Source: Gigaspora margarita (Eukaryota > Glomeromycota > Glomeromycetes > Diversisporales > Gigasporaceae). From it: a stretch of 64,000 nt of DNA. The translations under genes were made by a program, and so were the position numbers. The notes under the pieces are model-generated. The model did not search any database. It saw nothing but the letters and a program-made list of their open reading frames with translations, and was not told where the DNA came from. The stretch is from the NCBI GenBank assembly GCA_009809945.1, contig WTPW01001074.1, positions 132,726-196,725 of the forward strand. The letters run 5' to 3'. This document shows positions 22,770-33,596 of the stretch, in pieces. The stretch's first letter is position 1. Each line of letters starts with the position of its first letter.

Positions 22770-22940
22770 TAGGCGAAACTGATTTGTTCAAATGACGAAA
22801 GGCGAAACCTAAACCCGCCAAAAGACGAAAGTGGTGAAACTCTGGCGAAAGGCGAAACCCTGGCAAAAGGGTGTGAAACCCCTGGCAAAGGTGAAAGGCG
22901 AAACCCCTGGCGAACTCCTGGCGAAGGTCAAAGCTCTCAG
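22770..22940. repeat. Degenerate GGCGAAAcc/CTGGCGAA minisatellite
   Basis: Irregular repeats of GGCGAAACCCCTGGCGAA and shortened versions, markedly more GC-rich than the surroundings. No long frame. The next segment (22979-23110) has a 75-bp direct duplication built on CCATGTTGGTGAATGAAA (22979 and 23054). Confidence 0.6.
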
Positions 22941-23304
22941 CAAAGTTTAAATTAACTAAAGCTTTGGAAAAGACTGAACCATGTTGGTGAATGAAAATAA
23001 TGGCATGTGTCTATAAAGCACAGTATGTGGCTTATATAAAGAATGTACCTAAACCATGTTGGGGAATGAAATATTTGCATGTGGCTATTAAGCATAGCAT
23101 GTTGCAAAGAAGTAGTATTGCTTGCTTCAAATATGAAATGCGGCCTTTTTATTACGCCATAATGGTTGCAACTTATTGTTGCAATAAAATGTGACATCAA
23201 TAATCTAATATATATGACTTATCTTGTAATAATTACAAAATAAATAAGCTGGAAAGTTGCGTATTAGGCAAAATTACAAAGAAGCCATGTGAATAAAATA
23301 TGCC

Positions 23305-23481
23305 TACCAGGAACGTAGTACAAAGTACGAATTGTATACCAGGAACGTAGTATGAAGTACGAATACCCGGAACATAGTACGAAGTACGAATACCAGGAAC
23401 ATAGTACAAAGTACGAAGTGTACCAGGAACATAGTACGAAGTACAAATACCAGGAACGTAGTATGAAGTACGAAGTGTATG
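23305..23481. repeat. Minisatellite of about 27-33 bp units, six copies
   Basis: Units built on ACCAGGAACATAGTACGA plus AGTACGAA, six of them, with small length changes. On the minus strand they translate to a recurrent TSYYVPGI-like peptide within the frame 23233-23547. Unit lengths are not all multiples of three and the frame has no signal peptide or domain, so I treat it as a non-coding array. The words contain GTAC palindromes. Confidence 0.75.
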
Positions 23482-23574
23482 GTTAACAGGCAACTTACTG
23501 AGTACGATTTCTTGACTCTTATTGGATGGCATATTCAAATTGATCATTTGATGCTCATTGACATCACGTGTATA

Positions 23575-23890
23575 CTGGAAGTTTTTTTAATGACATATAT
23601 GAAAGCGTTTTTTGTGTAATTAATTTTGATAAACTTGTAGCTGTGCGCATCTTCTAAATTCTGGCACGAGCGTCTATACCTGTTATGCCTTGCTACCTAT
23701 ATGGATAGTCATGCATACTGAGCAGATCTAATGCTAAATTAGATAAAGAGCATATTAATATTTGATTTGTTTAAATTTGTTTAATGCCATATGAAATCGA
23801 TTTTTGCAGATTTCATTTTGATAGACTTGTGGCTGTGCAAGCTTTCAAATTCTAACACGATGAGTTTATCTCTGACGAAGTGATCATTAT
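23575..23890. repeat. Diverged direct repeat, about 200 bp apart
   Basis: Two segments (23585-23690 and 23786-23885) share TTTTGATAGACTTGTGGCTGTGC-like and AAATTCTGGCACGA-like words in the same order. No coding frame is conserved. Confidence 0.5.
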
Positions 23891-24260
23891 TGCGAGATCA
23901 GTTGACTTTATTGATCATCTCTGATTTTTGTCATTTATGGTTAGTCCAGTGCTTTGGTCGAGGCTTTTTATTGTTTTTTATTGGGATGACATGATTATAG
24001 CAGGTTTCTATAAAAATCGGTAAATAGGATATATTGAAGTAGTGCTAGGGAGGCTGTGGGCATGCGGACATTAAGGAATGAATTGTCTTTTGTTTCGTTA
24101 TCGCACGCCTTGGTAAAGACTGGCTCTATCTCCCTATCTCCATTTTTAAGTGGTCCTGCAAGTATTAGTAGTGTCAGTTTGGTTGGGCGATATATTGAAT
24201 GGTTAAAGATCCATGACTACAGTGGTAGTACAATGCAAGGACCATCAATAGCAATTTTTG

Positions 24261-24402
24261 AGCTCCACAGCTGCAATGGCAATGCAAGGACTCTTACAAG
24301 TGGATAGTTAGGCTCCGCAGATGCATTGGTAATGCAAGGAACTTATTAATGGATAGTTAGGCTCCGTAGTTGCAGTAGCAGTGCAGGGACCTGAAATTGA
24401 TC
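24261..24402. repeat. 50-bp tandem repeat, three copies
   Basis: Three copies start at 24261, 24311 and 24360. They are built on GGCTCCGCAGATGCA, TGGTAATGCAAGGA and TGGATAGTTA. The plus-strand frame 24056-24307 overlaps the first copy but has no recognisable domain and is not called. 24403-25080 shows nothing recognisable. Confidence 0.65.
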
Positions 24403-25339
24403 CTGAAAGATGATGCTCCGATTCTCTTTTTAACTATATGGATATGTTAGCTATCTTTCTTATGTTTGGGATTTTTATGTAGTAGGCAGGCTTTTTTAGT
24501 TCTTGGAGTTTAGGGAATTTGGGGACCAAGAGGTGAGTAGTTTATGTGTTTGACAAATTAGGAGAATGTATGGTATGAGTTCAAATAACTAGTTCTAGCC
24601 TAGAGACTTTGTCGTAGGCATTGAAGTTGGAGTATATAACGCTAGAGCTTGCTTGGATAGCAAACCTTTTCCCATATGTTTTCATAATATATATTTTTTA
24701 TCATATAACAATAAAGTTATTTCTACTCCAATATAGCAGTTTACAGATGAATTAGAAAGCTAATGCATGATTACATACAAAAATCATAATCAATAATGAT
24801 CATGTGATTTTTTACCATTATCTATATCACCTGATTCAGAATTTGTCCATTTTTAATTAAAGCTTTTGTGGAAAACAAACATAATGAAGTATTAATAATA
24901 GCCATGTTTAAGCTTACCAATTTGTCTATTAATATTATCTATTATATTCTATTATTCATTATATAAGCTTATAATTTAAATTTTGGTTTCTTTACTTTAA
25001 CATTCTTGATTGGCAGGATCCAAAATCATGACCAAATTGTGGGAAAAAATTGCAATATTTGATTACATTATCAATTTGTAATTGATCTATGGAATAACCA
25101 GTGACTGCATTTCAGGAGAACTATATGTACGAGGTTTAATTCTGTTTGCTTTAACAATTGAGTTTCAAAAAAATGTATGTTATTTAATTCTAGCATGAGT
25201 ACAAAATTTAATTCTGTTCACTTTAATGATTGTGTTTTAATGGAAAGTATGATTAACCATAATTATTTAACTATTCAATAAATCACCATAGTGAGTATGT
25301 AGTTTATTGCAGTTTGTATATGCTTAATTTTTTTAGATT

Positions 25340-25457
25340 TAAATAATTGTGATTGTGATCACAATTACCAAAGCTAGCCAATTTATCGTGAGTGTCAAGC
25401 TCATGTTTGTGATAAATTAACCAGCTTTAGCAATTGTGGTCACAATCACAATCATTT
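25340..25457. mobile_element. Near-perfect 118-bp hairpin inside the array
   Basis: Arms of about 52 bp (25343-25394 and 25401-25455) read AATTGTGATTGTGATCACAA, then AAAGCTAGCCAATTTATC, and their inverse, around a loop of about 6 bp. It is absent from neighbouring array units, so it was probably inserted. Confidence 0.65.
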
Positions 25458-25975
25458 AATAATAAAAAATTTATCATAGGGGTTACAGAATTATGCAAAA
25501 TGCAATAATTTGGTATTGCATCTCAAAAGAATCTATAATTAACCGTAATTATTTAATTGTTCAATAAATTTTCAGTGTAAGTGTGAATCCTGTTCACTTT
25601 TACAATAATTTTTCAAAAAAATATATAATTAACTGTACTTGTTAAATTGTTCATAAATTACCAAGTAAATTACCAGGGTGAGTATGAAGTTTCTTTTCAC
25701 TTTAACCATTGTGTTTCAAGACAAGCATGAAGCTTAATTCTGTTTAATGATTAACTGTAATCAATTAATTGTTCAATAGATCACAAACATAAATACGAAG
25801 TTTAATTCTGTTCACTTTAACAATTGTGTTTTAAAAGAAAGTATGATTAACCATAATTTAAATTACTGGTATGAGTATGAAGTCTAATTCTGATCATTTC
25901 AATGATTATGTTTAAAAGATGTATTATTAACCATAATCATTTAATTGATTATTAATTATCAATGTGAGTGGGAAA

Positions 25976-26207
25976 GTTTTCGAAATAGTAGAAATCAGAG
26001 GAAAAATCCTTTTTGGTGTATACCCGTGTACTATGTATCTACATATGCCAGATTACCTTAGCACGTTGATGAAAGTTTAATACTTACATGTTTATTGTTT
26101 ACCAAACAACAATTACACGTCTAATCTTACAAGTGCTGCCATTATATAAATATATAGCATACACCAAAAAAAAATCTTTTTTTGCCCAATTTTTACTATT
26201 TTGAAAC
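25976..26207. mobile_element. MITE with about 46-bp TIRs
   Basis: The left end GTTTTCGAAATAGTAGAAAT continues to TTTTTGGTGTATA. The right end is its inverse, ending CTATTTTGAAAC. It interrupts the tandem array at 25085-26370. The TSD is not clear. Non-coding. Confidence 0.7.
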
Positions 26208-27427
26208 CTGCGATAATTCTGTTCATTTTAAAGTTTGTGTTTCAAGAGTTATATTATTAACTTTAATGATTTATTATTCAATAAATTACCGGAATGAGTA
26301 TGAAATTTAATCTGTTTCCTTTAATGATTATGTATCAAGAGAGAATATATGTATAATTAACCGTGATGACTAGAATGGCAAGTAAGCTCTGTTACGGAAC
26401 TTCTTATAAAAAAAATTTTTATACTAAACTTTAGCAATTATATATATATTTAGTGTATAAGAATTCACTTTCACAATATAAACAAACATCGAGTGCATAA
26501 TATTAGAAAATTTTCCACGTCCGAAGGCACGGATCAAATGCTAGCATATACAGTCCTAAATCCTAATAATTTGATACACAAAAATTATATAGTCCACTGC
26601 ATTTGCGGATTCGATTCTTGTCAAGATTTTAACCAATTTTGACTTTCTTATAATAAAGCAAATTAAAATTTTTTTAGCATAAGAAAAATAAAATCTTAAA
26701 AGTGCTCGAATCATCTAATCGAGCTTACTCAAATTTACGTTCCTGGTTTTGCGTGACAGCGTCGCGCAGCTACCTTATGGTTATTGGAGAGTTAAGTGGT
26801 GTGTGCAAATCAGAGGATATGATTGGGTGATTAAAACTTGTGACTTTAGATTTCATTATTTGCGTACGTTGTGATGGGTTGCACCTCAAGCCTTTTTTTT
26901 CTTTTGTTTACTTTAGGGTAATTCTCCCACCGAGTATATCGTACGATTGTTTCCTAAAATCACGCCATGGTACAAGAGATCAGCATAGCCCCAAATAGTG
27001 TGACAGTATTTCCGGAGGGTAACTGCGCATTCCAGGGCCACAATCCAGTTTATGCCCTTGGCATTTCGCTGCTAATGTTTGTTTATTCCCCTTTTCGTAA
27101 ACAATAGATTCTTCACATGTAACTTCGCCCCTGTAGTTGAAACTAGTTTACTATCCCCTTTTGTAAACAATGTACTTAGCCTAGCTTTGGGTTTCGCTAG
27201 TGATATGGTACTGGCACACGGTGGATTATAGTACCAAGGATAAGAGGCTTCTCGCGACACTTATGCCTCAAGGCTTGGGAAAAGCCACCTCTACCTTTCA
27301 GCTCAAAGGAATGAAGTCATAGTGAGGTCATCGTAAGAGAGAAGCGAAATTCAATAGAGATAGAGTAGTTGGTCTAAAAATCATGTATTTATTAAGAGGG
27401 AAAAAAAGTATATAATACCAACTCATA

Positions 27428-27667
27428 CAGGGGCGTCCCCAAAATTCCGTGTCGGAATACTTCGGAGTGCATCGGAATCATGGTCAGTTGGATCGGAATT
27501 GATCTATTTTGCCCCCAAGATTATAAAAAATTTTACTAACAAATCATATCCATTCATTAATTAAAAAATGCCTAGCTGATAATTTTGCTATAGAAACTGC
27601 TAACAACTAGGGCTAAACGCTGACCTATATCCGACGCCTCCGACCCGGAATTTTGGTGACCCTTCTG
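27428..27667. mobile_element. 240-bp TA-flanked MITE
   Basis: The left end CAGGGGCGTCCCCAAAATTC matches the inverse of the right end (CAGAAGGGTCACCAAAATTC) at 15 of 20 positions. TA flanks it on both sides (27426-27427 and 27668-27669). The GGTCGGAGGCGTCGGA-like subterminal repeats make it more GC-rich than its surroundings. Tc1/mariner-type by TSD; the CAGGGGCG start also occurs in hAT elements, but no 8-bp duplication is present. Confidence 0.7.
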
Positions 27668-28035
27668 TAAAAAAAAACCACCTTTTTGCCTCAATAAATA
27701 TTAACTCTTGGAGAGTTCAGATTTGACTTATAACCTTCGAAATACGAGTATAAGTGTTAAGAAGTTTAAGTTGTCTCTTAACCCCATTTGTTATAGTAAA
27801 ATCGCTTATTGAACTTACCCTGTACCCGTGGAATATTTGTTATTCCAAGTAAAAGTCGAGTCGATTAGTTGTAACTTCGTAACCCGCCTTTTGAACCCAG
27901 TTTAGTTTATAACCCAATTAGAGAAAGAAGGATCAAATGTATCACCTTTTATATAAACCCATCCATCGATTAATCCCTTTGATTGCCTGATTTATCCAAC
28001 AATTAATCACCTGCATCAATCCAATTTCACCCATA

Positions 28036-28190
28036 ATCACGTGTCAATCGTTAATAATATTAACGATCGTATTCAACTCTTTCACCCCAAGATCACGTGC
28101 CGATCGTTAATAATATTAACGATCGTATTCAACCCTTTCACCCCAAGCACCCTAATAAAAGCAGATTTATATAAGTAGAGTGGAATTAGA
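28036..28190 (+). promoter_or_regulatory. Promoter-like tandem repeat with CACGTG and a palindrome
   Basis: A 56-bp unit is repeated twice (28036-28091 and 28092-28147). Each contains ATCACGTG (an E-box-type CACGTG site) and a 25-nt palindrome, broken only at the centre, built on CGATCGTTAATA and its inverse. A TATA-like TTTATATAAG follows at 28166-28175. Downstream on the plus strand there is only a 30-codon frame (ATG at 28268, ends DWFS). The layout looks like a regulated promoter whose gene is lost, or like an LTR, but no matching second LTR was found. Confidence 0.4.
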
Positions 28191-28760
28191 ATCACTCCAA
28201 GAAGAAACATATACAAGAAAAAGAAGATATACTTAGCTTTGTTTAACCACGCCGCAGCAAAACCTAAATGAACCTCGAGACCAAATCTTCCACGCCTCTT
28301 TCTGCATACCACTTCGAGGATCAAGAGTCTTGTTGGAGTATTATGGATTGGTTTAGTTAGACCTTGGCATTGTTGGTTGTATTTTATTTGATTAGCCGAT
28401 TGCCAACACCTCCACAATGTACTTAAGTAATTCGGATATATTTCTATAGTTCAATGAATTTAATTTCTTTGACCGGTCATTGATTAAACACAAAAAGTAA
28501 ATAATACAACAATATAACATCTGTTAGTATTATCAAGAGTTCTCTAATGAGCCGTACGGAGTGTGTGATCAGTATCTGATTAAAAACATTGTGTAACCAA
28601 CACTTTTGAGAGGCGCCTAGAATAAATGTCCAAAGAAACTAGTAGGTTGATCATTCTGTGACCTTGCCCAGCGTACTAAGTCTTAATTAGTTCTTTTCAA
28701 CTTATGGTGTAGTATGAATAAAACTACGTCTCAAGCGGCTTGATACATAGTTTGTTATTC

Positions 28761-28809
28761 ATGCCATATGTCTAAAAGGCAAGCGGCAAACCTTTTAGAC
28801 ATATGGCAT
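28761..28809. repeat. Perfect 19-bp-stem hairpin
   Basis: ATGCCATATGTCTAAAAGG and its exact inverse surround an 11-base loop (28780-28790). No run of T follows on either side, and no gene ends here. Confidence 0.7.
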
Positions 28810-28837
28810 TGGGGTGACGGTATACTATGTATATGTA

Positions 28838-28976
28838 TACATTATTGGGCAAAAATTTTTGAATAACGGTAAATTTGTTCAACNGGGCAAATGATCANNT
28901 GCNGCNNNGCGGCACGTGTCANCCAATCATTTGCCCNGTTGAGCCAATTTACTGTTATCAAAAATTTGCCCAATAA
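28838..28976. mobile_element. Palindromic element with Ns at the centre
   Basis: The arms CATTATTGGGCAAAAATTTT through GGGCAAATGAT and their inverse (arms about 50 bp) enclose a centre with several Ns and GCGGCACGTGTCA. The scattered Ns at the fold tip suggest sequencing trouble in a strong hairpin. 28977-29700 has no gene that I can see. Confidence 0.65.
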
Positions 28977-29705
28977 TGGTGTTATCTGACAATTTATGAT
29001 CATTGATTGGTAGGGAGTTGCCCGCTGAGTTTTAAATTTGAATAAACATGATTACGTAATAACACATAAAAAAATAACAGTAAGAAATTTTTTCATGATC
29101 ATATGAGTTTGTCGGATAACAAAACTATACGTGGTATCATATAAAAATTTATTATTGAAGAGTTTTTTTTAAATGTTGTGTAACAATATCGAATATGTAT
29201 TTTACAGGGTATTTTGTATTCATTACTTGAAAACCGGCGTTAATTCTTTAACACGCAAGTTCAAACCTTTATTTAGATGCACAGCCTTTCAAATTGATTG
29301 CTTCGAATCCAAATTTTGTACAGGTAAGTATTAAGTTCTAAAGAACAAAGTTATGAAGCAAAATTTATATTTTAGTTGAAAGAATTACCAGTTTATTCAA
29401 TTTTGTTCGATTAATTTAAGTAAAAATTGCTCGTTTTAAAAGAGACAGAAAAAAAAGTTGGTTCCAATAAATGGTGAAAAAAAAACTCGTAACTTTGTAA
29501 AAACTATGTGTAAGAATCGCTTAGTTGTAAAATTTTCTAGCTAAGAAAAGATAAACAACCCATGCATCTAAAGCAGTGAAGCACTATTTTATATATAAAA
29601 AATATATTAAGTAGTTCATCTATTTATAATCACTTAAAATCATCGATTATTTAAAAATAAGGAATCCACATATAATTTTGATTTACATAGTATACCGCGC
29701 ACCCC

Positions 29706-30016
29706 AATGTTACATGTAACGATTTTACTAATTTACCCCATCGTTTGATATTGACCAATCAGGATGGCGATCAAAACAACAATCGCTTTTTTTTGAAAGG
29801 TCACATTTATCGCAAGACTTCGCCTAAGAAATCACCTTTTATGCACTAACAAAAAAAATTCCTTGCAACATTTTAGTATCATGTCGCCTACTAACCCTAA
29901 CCCAAACTCTAACCGAGATGTCACATTTTATTTAAAAGTTGAAATGTAAATTTGCATGAATAATCCCAGCCAATCAAACGATGGGAGGAAATTAGTAAAA
30001 TCACATGTAACATGTA
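29706..30016. mobile_element. MITE with about 42-bp TIRs
   Basis: The left end ATGTTACATGTAACGATTTT, then ACTAATTT and CCCATCGTTTGAT, is matched by the inverse right end. The core has ACTAACCCTAACCCAAACT, a telomere-like string, at about 29888. No clear TSD. Confidence 0.7.
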
Positions 30017-30090
30017 CATAAATCGGTAAAAGCAAATTTCCTTTTTTGAATATTGCAAATGCACAAGCATAGCACAAATTGCCGTAATCA

Positions 30091-30352
30091 GGTTCGTCTA
30101 AAGCGGAGCAGTATCACATGATATCTGACCAATCAAATTATCGAATGTTGATGATCTTCAAACACGAAAACCATGAAAAATACAAAAAACGGCAGTCTAA
30201 ACCTACCTTGGCGTGTTAATTAAAAATATCGGAAAGGCAATTTTGCTTACATATTACAACCTAAAACCTATCTAGCCCCAATCTAAGATGACCCTAACCC
30301 TAAGTTAATTCGATAAAATATTTTATAAGAACTGCTCCGCTTCAGACGTCCC
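30091..30352. mobile_element. 262-bp MULE-like MITE
   Basis: The left end GGTTCGTCTAAAGCGGAGCA and the inverse of the right end GGGACGTCTGAAGCGGAGCA match at 17 of 20 positions. A perfect 9-bp duplication CCGTAATCA flanks it at 30082-30090 and 30353-30361. The middle holds GACCCTAACCCTAAG (about 30290-30305). A 9-bp TSD and G-starting ends fit MULE transposition. Confidence 0.85.
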
Positions 30353-31611
30353 CCGTAATCAGTAGAACTACCAACCGTTTATAGTAAAGGCTACTTACAC
30401 TACATGACAAACTCATTACACAGCATAACCATTTTTGATAAAATGGATTGGGCAAAATTGAATATCTCATATCGGCCGATTTGCTTCAGACCCCAAAATC
30501 AACGAATCACGATTGAGGATTATTAAAGAAATTTCGTACTTAAAATTTAGTACAGTGCGAATTTTCATAAGAACGGCCTTTTTAACTAACCTTGTATTTA
30601 TAATTAAATACATAGAAATTATGGTACTTATATATTTAATTATAAGCCAATGTATGTTAAAAAGGTCAGTTTTTTAAAAATTTGCTTCCGAGTTTATCCT
30701 TGAAGTTGCCAACCCATCATAACCCATCGTCCCTTTCCTAAACACCCGAATATTTCAACAACCGGTAAAAGTACTACTTTCTACAGCTTAGCGAGCTCTT
30801 TTATTGGATTTTATTGGTTTTTTAACTTGTCTAGACGCCAAAAAAGTTCTTTTGTTAGTTGTAATAAGTGCTTCGTTTGGTAGTTTTTAACATCACTTAG
30901 GAGCAAATTTTCGTGTAACAGTTTATCGAAAAAAGGCCAAATCGGCCGATATGTTTAATAAGAAAGTTTAATGCCTGTGATCACACCAAATTACCCAATG
31001 TAACGTTAGAATTTCGAGCTTTGATTGGCCAATCATATGAGATTTTTTTTTTTTTAGTTATTATTAATTCTAGAATTTAGAAATAATATATCTTATTTAT
31101 TCCTCTTATTAAGTTCAAATTTGCAATTATACTACAGTATTAGAGTCTATTTATTTATCAGATGTCTTTTAAGCTTGAAAAAAGAATTATCAAAACTGTG
31201 GGATGGACGCACATTACATCTTGATCCTGGTGTGATGCAGCGCTCATAATTTTTTTTTTTTTTAATTGTGTGCAAATAAATAGCTCCAATGCTAAAATAT
31301 GGATGAATTTAAAAATTTAATGAGCGGATTACGTCCATAATTTTTAAAATCAATATGCACAAAGCGAAATAATTTTATACATTGCTTGAACTTCAAGATT
31401 TGCACTTTTAGCGGAAAATCCGGAACAATATCCAATGTAGACGATAATTATCATTATAATATGGTCATTTATCAATCGAATATCTAATACCTTTCCTTAG
31501 TTAATTTATTGTAGTTACCTGGTATTAACAGCAATTAAGAATATATAGAATGTGAAAAATAACGTGTCTATTTCATAAAATTTAAAGCGAAATAATCAAT
31601 GACATCATCTG

Positions 31612-31868
31612 AACCGAATTAATTTCGAGCAACTGGTTGAGTAAATTCTTAGTCGGTTGACCCACACAACCGGTTGACAATCAGGAATGAGCAAAGTCCC
31701 GAAAAGAAAATGAATGAAATAAAGGTTAGCAAGTCCAAGACAAAATTTGAGTAAAGGTCTGAAAATTTCCGAAGGTAAAGTGTCAAATAATCTTAACCGG
31801 TTGCAATCAGTTGACATCAAATATTCCGGTTCGGTTAACCGAGTAAGGAAATTTTTCTCGGTTCAAAT
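31612..31868. mobile_element. hAT-type MITE, degenerate copy
   Basis: It shares the AACCGGTTG-rich body and right part (GTTCGGTTAACCGA, then AAATTTTTCTCGG) with the better preserved copy at 36579-36910. It is absent from the equivalent place in duplication copy B, which serves as an empty site. The left terminus is decayed. The two small frames overlapping it are not genes. Confidence 0.65.
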
Positions 31869-32488
31869 AACTAATCTGGACAAGTCAAAGAAGCAACTAC
31901 TTCTCAATATCGATACTAATTCTTTCTACAATAATGAAGAATTTGTGAACGATAAATTGTGATTCAAATGTAAGGATATTTCCATACTGTACTCTAGATT
32001 AAAATGGAATATTTTGTGTATAGAGTTTAAATTTAATATTGAAAAAAGAACTCATGAAACGAAAAAAAAAATTTTGATACGTATTAACTATTAGATTTCC
32101 CTTTGCTATTTAAAAAAACCATTTAGTTTAAACGAATTATTTTATGGATCTTGGATTTGGAGTTTGTTCAATGTCTCGAAAGATTTAAATGTTTTGATAG
32201 TGATGATGTTGAAATGAGAATCACGACCATCTTTAGCGAATAACATATAAATTTGATGTTGGATGAAACAATATATTTTCATGGGTACGTTTACAGTTCT
32301 AAAAGTTTTTTTATCCATATGGGTTTCTTACCATTTCTAATTTCTGAAAGCGCCTACATGTACGTTATTGTACTAATAATAACCATCCAAGTATTGCCAT
32401 GGCAAAATACAGCCACATAATTAAAATAGATATAACTAAGATAACGATACAGTTAAGTACAATTATAGCATTATGTATTTAATATATA

Positions 32489-33492
32489 CTAGCCCTATGC
32501 GTTGACGAAGTCACGCTAGGGTTATTATCGCGAGGATAACCTGATTTGTGGCTTATATGAAATTGAGGCTTATATGAAAAGGTAATAGCATATGATAGTA
32601 TGCAATGGAGATGGTAGATGCATGTGATACGTATGCATGTAACAGAGATTATAAAGATACATGTGGGAGAAAATAGGGAATCCCAGTGCTTTCTTACTTC
32701 GCTTGTCTTGTCACTTGTTCTCTTCGATGCTCGATAAGATTCTGGCACCCATCCCTCCCGCCCTCTCTCATTCATTGCACCTAGCACCCTGCCTGTTGTC
32801 ATGTGTAACGAGTCGAATGCGCCGTACCATAGCATGGGCTCGAACTCGCAAGAAGGGGAAAAAAAAAAAAGTTGAAGTAGAATGCGCCGCACCATTAGCG
32901 TGGGCTCGTACTTCCAAAAAATAGAGTTGAAGTAGAATGCGCCGCACCATAGCGTGGGCTCGTACTTCCAAAAAAGAGAGTTGAAGTAGAATGCGCCGCA
33001 CCATAGCGTGGGCTCGTACTTCCAAAAAAGAGAGTTGAAGTAGAATGCGCCGCACCATAGCGTGGGCTCGTACTTCCAAAAAAGAGAGTTGAAGTAGAAT
33101 GCGCCGCACCATAGCGTGGGCTCGTACTTCCAAAAAAGAGAGTTGAAGTAGAATGCGCCGCACCATAGCGTGGGCTCGTACTTCCAAAAAAGAGAGTTGA
33201 AGTAGAATGCGCCGCACCATAGCGTGGGCTCGTACTTCCAAAAAAGAGAGTTGAAGTAGAATGCGCCGCACCATAGCGTGGGCTCGTACTTCCAAAAAAG
33301 AGAGTTGAAGTAGAATGCGCCGCACCATAGCGTGGGCTCGTACTTCCAAAAAAGAGAGTTGAAGTAGAATGCGCCGCACCATAGCGTGGGCTCGTACTTC
33401 CAAAAAAGAGAGTTGAAGTAGAATGCGCCGCACCATAGCGTGGGCTCGTACTTCCAAAAAAGAGAGTTGAAGTAGAATGCGCCGCACCATAG
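32489..33492. repeat. Copy-A-specific insertion with 54-bp minisatellite
   Basis: Homology with copy B stops at about 32488. A unique, more GC-rich stretch follows, then a 54-bp unit containing GCGCCGCACCATAGCGTGGG repeated about twelve times (32814-33492), almost without variation. Because 54 is divisible by three, the minus strand stays open and would encode an 18-residue repeat (MVRRILLQLSFLEVRAHA). No start context, signal or known domain supports a protein. The array runs into an N gap (33493-33556) and a poly-T tract (33557-33596), so its true length is unknown. Confidence 0.85.
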
Positions 33493-33556
33493 NNNNNNNN
33501 NNNNNNNNNNNNNNNNNNNNNNNNNNNNNNNNNNNNNNNNNNNNNNNNNNNNNNNN

Positions 33557-33596
<40 letters not shown>

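Larger units (their letters stand above)
25085..26370. repeat. Degenerate tandem array, unit about 105-120 bp
   Basis: About eight units share GAGTATGAAGTTTAATTCTG, then TTCACTTTAA, GATTAACCATAAT and TTCAATAAATTACC in a fixed order. The array is split by a hairpin (25340-25457) and by a MITE (25976-26207), after which the units resume (26215-26370). No frame survives. Confidence 0.75.
26375..28420. other. Less AT-rich stretch, possible old retroelement or gene remains
   Basis: The base composition changes visibly here: CG-containing words and balanced codons appear from about 26700 to 28420. On the minus strand, frames of about 40-60 residues (27072-27260; and about 26926-27060 containing ALECAVTLRKYCHTIWGYAD) look protein-like but match no family I recognise. 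27930-28420 has promoter-like features (see 28036-28190). It could be an LTR-type remnant, a broken gene or horizontally acquired DNA; I cannot decide between these. Confidence 0.3.

Noticed and set aside
23305..23481. CRISPR-like array
   Set aside because: Repeat units directly abut without unique spacers of regular length; eukaryotic context; no cas-like genes.
23233..23547. Possible repeat protein with TSYYVPGI units
   Set aside because: Unit lengths are irregular and frames shift between units; there is no signal peptide, start context or known repeat family. Better explained as a minisatellite.
24056..24307. 83-residue plus-strand frame
   Set aside because: Ends inside the 50-bp tandem repeat, with no domain or conserved motif.
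27930..28420. LTR of a retrotransposon
   Set aside because: No second copy in the window, no primer-binding site or polypurine tract identified, and no adjacent gag-pol.
32814..32850. tRNA-derived SINE head (GAGTTCGAGCCC resembles a B box)
   Set aside because: No A box at the proper distance and no TSD; the word belongs to the minisatellite unit.
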